DNA of 11,843 nucleotides, taken from Pseudomonadota bacterium (GTDB taxonomy: Bacteria; Pseudomonadota; Alphaproteobacteria; Acetobacterales; Acetobacteraceae). Shown piece by piece: positions 6,534 to 11,843 of this stretch. The notes under the pieces are model-generated. The model saw only the letters and a program-made list of their open reading frames with translations. It ran no database searches and had not been told where the DNA came from. The translations under genes and the position numbers were made by a program. Within the stretch, counting starts at the first letter, position 1, and each line of letters starts with the position of its first letter. The stretch spans positions 1-11,843 of the forward strand of contig JAKBCB010000068.1 in assembly GCA_021808185.1 (NCBI GenBank). Direction: 5' to 3'.

Positions 6534-8048
6534 ATGTGCATCGTCTGTGGCTCCGGCAGCGCGCATCTGCTGCGCGCCATCGCCAGGACCCACGCCGCGC
6601 CTCGGCCGAGCGCCAGCCGATTCGTCGCCCATGTCGTCGCCCCGCCGGTGATGCCGCCGCTCGATCCCGCGTCGGAGGCGGATCTCTCTGGCCCGGCGGA
6701 CGTGATCCTGCGCGGCGGGCCGATCCTGACCATGTCGGCCGCCACCCCGTCCGCCGAGGCAGTAGCTGTGCGCGCCGGGCGCATCCAGGCGGTCGGCAGC
6801 GAGGCGGCGGCGTACGCGCATCGCGGCCGGCTGACCCGGATCGTCGATCTGCGGGGCCGCGCGCTGCTGCCCGGCTTCGTCAACGCGCATTGGCACCTGC
6901 CGTTCACCCTGCTCTGCGAGTGGGTCGATGCGACGGGCGCAGACTCCCCTGCCGCCGCGCTGGCGGCGCTGGCCGAGGCCGCGCGTGGCGCGGCCCCGGG
7001 CGAGTGGCTGGTGCTGGGCGTCTCCGCCGGGATGGCCCCGGCCGGGGCGGCCGTGCTCGATGCGGCCGCGCCGACTCATCCGGCTGTCGTCGCCGATCCC
7101 GACGGCGCAATTCTGGCCGCCAATACCCTCGCCGCCGCGGCAGGCGAGGGGGCCGCGCATATCTCCGCCCTGGTTCCCCGCTTGGCGGCGCGCTTCGCCG
7201 GGTCGGCCGAACCCACCCAGCGACGCCTGACTGCGTTGCTGCGCCAGACTGCCGCGCTCGGCGTGACCTGCCTGCGGGTGTGCGGCCTCGGCACGCTCTC
7301 CGGCGCCAACGATCTGGACCTGCTGCGGGCGGTCGCGGAGCCATCGCCGCCATTGCGCCTGCGCGCCACGCTGGATGCGGCGCTGCACCAGGAATGGTCC
7401 GCGCTGCGTCTTTCGCCGGGGTTCGGTGACGACGCTTTCCGCGTGGACACGCTCTCCATCTGGTTCGACCCCGACGCGGGCGCTGCTCCGCGCCTCGGTG
7501 CGGATCTGCGGCGTGCCCGGGACGCTGGCTGGGGCGTGACCGTCCATGCCAACGATGATGCTCAGGTCGAACAGGCCCTGGCCGCCTTCGCGGGATCGGG
7601 CGCGGCGTTCGACCGGCGTTGCGGCCTCGAATGCCGCCGCGCGCCCTTGGCTGCGCAGACCGTCGCGCTTGACGGCCTCGGGCTGTCGCTCGGTCTGACC
7701 GCGAGCCACGACCCAGTTCCGATGGACAACGCGCCATCGGGCGGTCTGTCCGGCGTGCCCGTCTCTCTCGGGCTGGACGCCGCCACGGGGCCGTCAGCAC
7801 CGCTGCGCATGGTGCGCAACGCCGAGGCGGGCGAATTCGGCGTGGCGCTGGCCCCGGTGCAGGCGCTCGCCGCCGTCACCATCGATGCCGCCCACCGGTG
7901 CGGCGCGGGCGACATTCTTGGCAGCATCGAGCGGGGCAAATACGCCGACTTCGCCTTCCTCGACAGCGATCCGCGCGGCGCCGGCGATTATGCGGCGCCG
8001 CGCTGTGTGGGAACCTGGGTGAACGGGCTGGAAGCGTTCAGGGCGTAG
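6534..8048 (+). CDS. Divergent amidohydrolase-superfamily protein, YtcJ-like, with degenerate metal site
   Basis: A 504-residue protein starting 3 bp after the previous stop, so probably translationally coupled; there is no clear Shine-Dalgarno. Residues 55-115 have the urease-like entry (ADVILRGGPILTM, AVRAGRIQAVGS, DLRGRALLPGFVNAHWH), with the HxH metal pair at 119 and 121. The C-terminus SIERGKYADFAFLDSDP is the usual amidohydrolase closing strand. His338 (VTVHANDD) and Asp415 (LGLDA) fit later ligands. However, the IEH motif expected near 366 reads LECRR (Cys367 for His), the Lys-containing strand reads LSIWFDPDAG without Lys, and the DGH motif reads DGAILAANTLA. Activity is therefore doubtful or altered. 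The first 50 residues are unusual, with a CIVC pair at 2-5 followed by a basic and then proline-rich stretch, and I do not recognise them as a known domain. The substrate is unknown. Operon position suggests a link to acid or ester uptake or release (inference). The end overlaps mmsB tail to tail. Confidence 0.8.
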   Translation: MCIVCGSGSAHLLRAIARTHAAPRPSASRFVAHVVAPPVMPPLDPASEADLSGPADVILRGGPILTMSAATPSAEAVAVRAGRIQAVGSEAAAYAHRGRLTRIVDLRGRALLPGFVNAHWHLPFTLLCEWVDATGADSPAAALAALAEAARGAAPGEWLVLGVSAGMAPAGAAVLDAAAPTHPAVVADPDGAILAANTLAAAAGEGAAHISALVPRLAARFAGSAEPTQRRLTALLRQTAALGVTCLRVCGLGTLSGANDLDLLRAVAEPSPPLRLRATLDAALHQEWSALRLSPGFGDDAFRVDTLSIWFDPDAGAAPRLGADLRRARDAGWGVTVHANDDAQVEQALAAFAGSGAAFDRRCGLECRRAPLAAQTVALDGLGLSLGLTASHDPVPMDNAPSGGLSGVPVSLGLDAATGPSAPLRMVRNAEAGEFGVALAPVQALAAVTIDAAHRCGAGDILGSIERGKYADFAFLDSDPRGAGDYAAPRCVGTWVNGLEAFRA

Positions 8049-8934
8049 CCGCCGACTCGCCGCGCAACATGCGGATGATGGCGGAGAAATCCTCGCCGCC
8101 GTGGCCGAGTTTCTCGAACAGCGCGTAAAGCTGCGCCGCCTGCGCGCCGAGCGGGGTCGTCGCCCCGCTGGCCAGCGCCGCCTCCTGCGCCAGCCTCAGA
8201 TCCTTGAGCATCAGCGCCGCCGCGAAGCCCGGCGCGTAGTCGCGATTGGCGGGCGAGGTTGGCACCGGCCCCGGCACCGGGCAATAGCTGGTCAGCGACC
8301 AGCACTGGCCGGAGGAGGTGGAGGCCACGTCGAACAGCGCCTGATGCGACAGGCCAAGCCGTTCGGCCAGCACGAACGCCTCGCACACCCCGGCCATGGA
8401 GATGCCGAGGATCATGTTGTTGCAGATCTTCGCCGCCTGCCCGGCGCCCGCGCCGCCGCAATGCACGATGCGCTTGCCCATCATGCCCAGGATCGGCTCG
8501 GCGGCGACGAATGCCTCGTTGGCGCCGCCGACCATGAAGGTCAGCGTCCCCGCCGTGGCCCCGCCCGTTCCGCCGGAGACCGGGGCGTCGAGCGTCAGGC
8601 ATTCCTTGCCGGCGAGCAGCGCGTGCGCCTTGCGTGCGCTGTCCACATCGATGGTCGAGGAATCGATCACCAGCGTGCGCGGGCGCAGCACGGCCGCCAA
8701 CTCGCCCCAGACCGAAAGCACATGCTTGCCCGCCGGCAGCATCGTCACCACCGCGTCCGCGTGCGCCACCGCTTCGGCGACGCTGTTGGCGATACCGACG
8801 CCATGCGCCTTGGCCGCCTCGCACGACGCCGCCACCAGATCGAAGCCCGCGACGCGCAGGCCCGCCTTGACCAGATTGGCGGCCATCGGCCCGCCCATGT
8901 TGCCCAGGCCGATGAAGCCGATTGTCTTGGTCAT
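8038..8934 (-). CDS. mmsB: 3-hydroxyisobutyrate dehydrogenase
   Basis: A 298-residue cytoplasmic NAD-dependent enzyme of the beta-hydroxyacid dehydrogenase family that oxidises 3-hydroxyisobutyrate to methylmalonate semialdehyde in valine degradation. The Rossmann motif is GFIGLGNMGGPMAANLVKAG (6-25). DAPVSGGTGGA (116-126) is the substrate-binding signature. GAGQAAKICNNMILG (163-177) contains catalytic Lys169 and Asn173. The stretch SLTSYCPVPGPVPTSPANRDY is characteristic of true MmsB rather than tartronate semialdehyde reductase, so the symbol is well supported. The ATG at 8932-8934 has AGGA 6 bases upstream on the minus strand. It is the second gene after mmsA, separated by 84 bp containing a strong hairpin. 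Its last 11 bases overlap the end of the amidohydrolase gene. Confidence 0.95.
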   Translation of the reverse strand: MTKTIGFIGLGNMGGPMAANLVKAGLRVAGFDLVAASCEAAKAHGVGIANSVAEAVAHADAVVTMLPAGKHVLSVWGELAAVLRPRTLVIDSSTIDVDSARKAHALLAGKECLTLDAPVSGGTGGATAGTLTFMVGGANEAFVAAEPILGMMGKRIVHCGGAGAGQAAKICNNMILGISMAGVCEAFVLAERLGLSHQALFDVASTSSGQCWSLTSYCPVPGPVPTSPANRDYAPGFAAALMLKDLRLAQEAALASGATTPLGAQAAQLYALFEKLGHGGEDFSAIIRMLRGESAATP

Positions 8935-8967
8935 GATGTGTCCTCGTCTCGCTCGCCGGAAGAAAAT

Positions 8968-8990
8968 CCCCCTCCCGCGAGGGAAGGGGG
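8968..8990 (-). terminator. GC-rich hairpin between mmsA and mmsB, terminator- or attenuator-like
   Basis: The plus strand has CCCCCTCCC (8968-8976), the loop GCGA, and GGGAAGGGGG (8981-8990). They pair as a 9-bp stem with one bulged A at 8984 or 8985. Read in the direction of mmsA transcription, the stem is followed by ATTTTCTT (complement of 8960-8967), a short U-rich tail. The RNA would therefore look like a weak intrinsic terminator inside the mmsA-mmsB unit and could lower mmsB expression relative to mmsA. Similar CCCTCCCGCGAGGG palindromes are common intergenic repeats in GC-rich Proteobacteria, so it may instead be one copy of a dispersed repeat. Confidence 0.45.
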
Positions 8991-9018
8991 GGAGCAGCCG
9001 CGCCGCCCGAACTCCTGC

Positions 9019-10515
9019 CTACCGCATCGTCGGGATGACGAACTCCGCGCCGTCCTTCACGCCGGAGGGCCAGCGCGACGTCACCGTCTTGGTCTTGGTA
9101 TAGAAGCGGATCGAATCCGGCCCGTGCTGGTTCAGGTCGCCGAAGCCCGAGCGCTTCCAGCCCCCGAACGTGTGGTAGGCGATGGGCACCGGGATCGGCA
9201 CGTTCACCCCGACCATGCCGACATTGACGCGGCTGGCGAAATCCCGCGCCGTGTCGCCGTCGCGGGTGAAGATCGCGACGCCGTTGCCGTATTCGTGGTC
9301 GGACGCCAGCGCCAACGCCTCCTCGTAGCGCCCGGCACGCACCACCGACAGCACGGGGCCGAAGATTTCCTCCTTGTAGATGCGCATGTCGGTCGTGACG
9401 TTATCGAACAGGCTGCCGCCGATGTAGAACCCGTCCTCGTAGCCTTGCAGCTTGAAGCCGCGTCCATCGACCGCGAGGCTCGCACCTTCCTTGACGCCGA
9501 TGTCGATATATTCGTGGACCCGCTGCAACGCCTGCTTCGTGACCAGCGGCCCGTAATCGGCCGCGCCGTCGTGCGAGGGGCCGATCTTCAGGCTTTCCAC
9601 GCGCGGGATCAGCTTGCTCATCAGCCGGTCCGCCGTCTCCTTGCCGACCGGCACCGCGACCGAGATCGCCATGCAGCGCTCGCCGGCCGAGCCGTAGCCG
9701 GCGCCGATCAGCGCATCGACGGTCTGGTCCATGTCGGCGTCCGGCATGACGATGGCGTGGTTCTTCGCGCCGCCGAAGCATTGCGCGCGCTTGCCGGTCT
9801 CGGCCGCCCGCCGGTAGATGTAGTGCGCGATCGGGGTGGACCCGACGAAGCCCACCGCCTTGATGTCCGGGTCATCGAGGATCGCGTCCACCGCTTCCTT
9901 GTCGCCGTTGACCACGTTGAACACGCCCGGCGGCAATCCGGCTTCCAGAAACAGTTCGGCCAGCCGCAGCGGCACCGAGGGATCGCGCTCGGACGGCTTG
10001 AGCAGGAAAGCGTTGCCGCAGGCGAGCGCGGGGCCGGCTTTCCACAACGGAATCATCGCCGGAAAATTGAACGGGGTGATGCCCGCCACCACGCCCAGCG
10101 GCTGGCGCATCGAATACACGTCGATGCCGGTGCCGGCGGAGTCAGTGTACTCGCCCTTCAGCAGATGCGGAATGCCGGTGGCGAACTCGATCACCTCCAG
10201 CCCGCGCTGGATGTCGCCCTTCGCGTCCGGCACGGTCTTGCCGTGCTCGCTGGCCAGCAATTCCGCGAGAGCCTGGTAATCGCGCTGCACCAGTTGCAGG
10301 AAGTTCATCAGCACGCGGGCGCGGCGCTGCGGGTTCGTGGCCGCCCAGCCCGGCTGCGCCGCGCGCGCGTTCTCCACCGCTGCGCGCAACTCCGCCGCGC
10401 TGGCCAGCGCCACCCGCGCCTGCACCGCCCCGGTCGATGGGTTGAACACATCGGCGAACCGCCCGCTGCTTCCCGGCACGGCCTTGCCGCCAACGAAATG
10501 CCCGATGTCACGCAT
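9019..10515 (-). CDS. mmsA: Methylmalonate-semialdehyde dehydrogenase, CoA-acylating
   Basis: A 498-residue aldehyde dehydrogenase that converts methylmalonate semialdehyde plus CoA and NAD to propionyl-CoA and CO2, ending valine degradation; some homologues also act on malonate semialdehyde. The catalytic Cys281 lies in GSAGERCMAIS, the hallmark of this family. The ELGGK Glu of hydrolytic aldehyde dehydrogenases is replaced by CFGGAKNHAIVMPDAD (246-261), as expected for a CoA-dependent enzyme that releases the thioester without that Glu. Other motifs are GVVAGITPFNFPAMIPLW (141-158), FVGSTPIAHYIY (223-234) and KEEIFGPVLSVVR near residue 385. The start ATG at 10513-10515 has GGGGAG 6 bases upstream. 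The length is standard. It is the first gene of the minus-strand unit leading into mmsB and is divergent from a LysR gene, the usual arrangement for a regulator and its target. Confidence 0.96.
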   Translation of the reverse strand: MRDIGHFVGGKAVPGSSGRFADVFNPSTGAVQARVALASAAELRAAVENARAAQPGWAATNPQRRARVLMNFLQLVQRDYQALAELLASEHGKTVPDAKGDIQRGLEVIEFATGIPHLLKGEYTDSAGTGIDVYSMRQPLGVVAGITPFNFPAMIPLWKAGPALACGNAFLLKPSERDPSVPLRLAELFLEAGLPPGVFNVVNGDKEAVDAILDDPDIKAVGFVGSTPIAHYIYRRAAETGKRAQCFGGAKNHAIVMPDADMDQTVDALIGAGYGSAGERCMAISVAVPVGKETADRLMSKLIPRVESLKIGPSHDGAADYGPLVTKQALQRVHEYIDIGVKEGASLAVDGRGFKLQGYEDGFYIGGSLFDNVTTDMRIYKEEIFGPVLSVVRAGRYEEALALASDHEYGNGVAIFTRDGDTARDFASRVNVGMVGVNVPIPVPIAYHTFGGWKRSGFGDLNQHGPDSIRFYTKTKTVTSRWPSGVKDGAEFVIPTMR

Positions 10516-10555
10516 GGCGTTCTCCCCGCTGATTTCCGCGTTGCTGCTTAGCCGA

Positions 10556-10613
10556 ATTCATGCACCGGAATAGCGGGGTGTTTCCACTTCCAATGTGCAT
10601 GGATTCGCATGGA
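10556..10613. promoter_or_regulatory. Divergent mmsA/LysR control region with dyads, candidate LysR-type binding sites
   Basis: The 93-bp gap (10516-10608) holds several symmetric elements. CATGCAC (10559-10565) and GTGCATG (10595-10601) form a perfect 7-bp inverted repeat with centres 36 bp apart. The left arm sits inside ATTC-N8-GAAT (10556-10571), which contains a TTC...GAA dyad fitting the T-N11-A rule for LysR sites. A direct repeat GCATGGA occurs at 10597-10603 and 10607-10613, a 10-bp period, with the second copy covering the LysR start codon. Two sites spaced over 30-40 bp between divergent genes are typical for LysR tetramers. I could not fix a convincing -35/-10 pair for either gene. 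Confidence 0.4.
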
Positions 10614-11517
10614 CCAATCCTTCGACTGGGATCTGCTGCAATCCTTCCTCGCTGTCGCCCGCGCCGGCAAGCTCACCACCGCCGCCAAGCGCCTGCGCAT
10701 CGACCATTCCACCCTCGGCCGCCGCCTCGCGACGCTGGAGGCGGCACTTGGCGCAAAGCTGTTCGAGCGTCGGGTCTCCGGCTACACGCTGACCCCGCAG
10801 GGCGACCGGCTGCTGCACCGCGCCGAGACACTGGAAAGCACGGTGCTTGCCATCCAGTCCGATGTCGGCCAGGGCAGTTCGCGCGTCTCCGGCGCCGTGC
10901 GCATCGGTGCGCCGGACGGGTTCGGTACCGCCTTCCTCGCCCCTGTCGTCGGCCGGCTGCTCGCGGCGCACCCCGATCTGGACATCGACCTCGTGGCCAC
11001 CCCGCGCAGCTTCTCGCTGTCCCGGCGGGAGGCGGACATCGCCATCGGCCTGTCCCGCCCGGCGCACGGCCGGCTGCACGCGCGCAAGCTGACCGACTAC
11101 GAGCTTGGCCTGTACGCCGCCCGCGCGTACCCCGCGCTCTGGGCCGGCATCGCCACGGCCGAGGACATCGCCGCGCGCCCCTTCATCAGCTACATCGACG
11201 ACCTGATCTTCGCGCCGGAATTGGACTACGTGCCGTTCATGTACTAGGCGATTTCGCCAAGGCTGCGCAGTTCCAACCTGATCGCGCAGTTGCAGGCGAC
11301 GGCTTCCGGCGCCGGGCTGTGCGTGCTGCCCTGCTTCCTGGCCGATCCCGACCCGCGGCTGGTGCGCGTGCTGCCCGCCGAGGTACGCATCGTCCGCACC
11401 TTCTGGATGATCGTGCATTCCGACCTGCGCGACCTCGCGCGCATCCAGGTCACGCGCGACTTCATCGCCGAGGAAGTCGCCCGCGCCGTGGACCGCTTCC
11501 TGCCGGAAGCCGGCTAA
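10609..11517 (+). pseudogene. LysR-type transcriptional regulator interrupted by an in-frame TAG (codon 213)
   Basis: The frame from ATG 10609 encodes a LysR protein whose 302-codon full span is standard for the family. The N-terminal winged helix has FDWDLLQSFLAVARAGKLTTAAKRLRIDHSTLGRRLATLEAALGAKLFER (about 5-54). The effector domain starts near 95 with SGAVRIGAPDGFGTAFLAPVVGRLLAAHPDLDIDL. At 11245-11247 the codon is TAG, after LDYVPFMY. In the same frame the family sequence continues as RSSNLIAQLQATASGAGLCVLPCFLADPDPRLVRVLP to a normal TAA at 11515-11517. One base change (for example GAG or CAG to TAG) therefore explains the interruption. The 212-residue product keeps the DNA-binding domain but loses the end of the effector domain. 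Divergence from mmsA suggests that it regulates mmsAB. The Shine-Dalgarno is poor (GGA, 5 bases upstream). Its last 4 bases overlap the end of the SDR gene. Confidence 0.88.
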
Positions 11518-11843
11518 TCGTCGATGCGGACCACCTCGCCATGCCGCGCCTCGGAGGGCGCGCACAGATCCGCCAGCATCGGCGCCACATCCTCGGGCTT
11601 GCGCAACGTGGCCGGGTTCTCCCCCGGCATCGCCGCCGCTCGCAGGCGCGTGGCGACCACGCCCGGATCGAACAGGTTCACCCGCAGCCGCGTGGTGCGC
11701 GTCTCCTCGGCCCACGCCAGGATCAGGTGTTCCAGCCCCGCCTTGGTCGCGCCATACGCGCCCCAGTAGGCGGCGGGGCGGCGCACGATGCCGCTGGTGA
11801 CGAACACCGCCCGCCCGGCCTCGGCCGCCAGCAGCAGCGGCGC
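11514..11843 (-). CDS. Short-chain dehydrogenase/reductase, N-terminus cut by window edge
   Basis: The last 109 residues of an SDR enzyme are visible, entering from the right edge with APLLLAAEAGRAVFVTSG. The catalytic set is present: Ser17 of the visible part (VTSG), Tyr30 and Lys34 in AYGATKAGLEHL, with the normal 13-residue Ser-Tyr spacing. The stretch LRVNLFDPGVVATRLRAAAMPGENPATLRKPEDVA follows, with the PG loop that contacts the nicotinamide. This resembles YciK-like members, but the cofactor motif TGxxxGIG lies outside the window. It is a cytoplasmic NAD(P)-dependent oxidoreductase of unknown substrate. An internal ATG at 11805-11807 is not the start, since the frame and the family sequence continue upstream past it. 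It is convergent with the LysR gene, the two stop codons overlapping. Confidence 0.9.
   Translation of the reverse strand, partial: APLLLAAEAGRAVFVTSGIVRRPAAYWGAYGATKAGLEHLILAWAEETRTTRLRVNLFDPGVVATRLRAAAMPGENPATLRKPEDVAPMLADLCAPSEARHGEVVRIDD

Noticed and set aside
5097..7709. An 870-codon open frame on the minus strand across the fusion enzyme and amidohydrolase genes.
   Set aside because: It is antisense to two genes with clear family motifs, is rich in Arg/Gly/Ala/His, and has no recognisable domain. Long antisense frames are expected in GC-rich coding DNA.
8101..10551. An 816-codon open frame on the plus strand opposite mmsB and mmsA.
   Set aside because: Both strands cannot be constrained here, and mmsA and mmsB are certain. 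The frame is very rich in Arg/His/Asp with no domain signal, and it runs through the intergenic gap.
11290..11517. A separate 75-codon plus-strand gene after the LysR stop.
   Set aside because: It is in the same frame as the LysR gene and encodes its effector-domain C-terminus. Its start would be an internal TTG with no ribosome binding site.

Overview
The window is GC-rich, densely coding bacterial DNA. It carries genes of acyl-CoA and branched-chain amino-acid catabolism, and the gene content and strong GC bias suggest an alphaproteobacterium, possibly of the Acetobacteraceae/Rhodospirillales type (inference; no rRNA or marker gene is present). I see no tRNA, rRNA, CRISPR array, insertion sequence or phage gene. 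No gene-free stretch exceeds 300 bases; the longest is the 165-base divergent gap at 588-752.

Layout. (1) 1-587, minus: the N-terminal 195 residues of a zinc-less quinone-oxidoreductase-type MDR enzyme, cut by the window edge. (2) 753-8048, plus: a tight run of five genes: an ACAD10/11- and LvaA-like phosphotransferase (broken by an apparent one-base deletion near 987), an ACAD10/11-like acyl-CoA dehydrogenase, a thiolase, a FadN-type fusion of 3-hydroxyacyl-CoA dehydrogenase and enoyl-CoA hydratase, and a divergent YtcJ-like amidohydrolase with several metal ligands missing. (3) 8038-10515, minus: mmsA and mmsB, the last steps of valine degradation. (4) 10609-11517, plus: a LysR-type regulator interrupted by an in-frame TAG at codon 213, divergent from mmsA. 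(5) 11514-11843, minus: the C-terminal part of a short-chain dehydrogenase, cut by the window edge.

How they fit. Kinase, acyl-CoA dehydrogenase, hydratase/dehydrogenase and thiolase together would form a full route for 4-hydroxyacyl-CoAs. The 4-hydroxyl is phosphorylated, the phosphate is lost with the help of the unusual dehydrogenase, and the resulting enoyl-CoA goes through one round of beta-oxidation. This parallels the Pseudomonas putida levulinate (lva) pathway and mammalian ACAD10/ACAD11. A five-carbon substrate would give propionyl-CoA, which is also the product of MmsA, so the two halves may share downstream metabolism (inference).

The most notable observations are the two independent single-base lesions (kinase and LysR), a promoter overlaid by two 13-bp palindromes with centres 20 bp apart, the dyads in the LysR/mmsA gap, and the eroded amidohydrolase. 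Most of the window is otherwise ordinary catabolic metabolism. I did not find a clearly undescribed multi-gene system; the 4-hydroxyacyl-CoA operon with its odd fifth gene is the nearest candidate.
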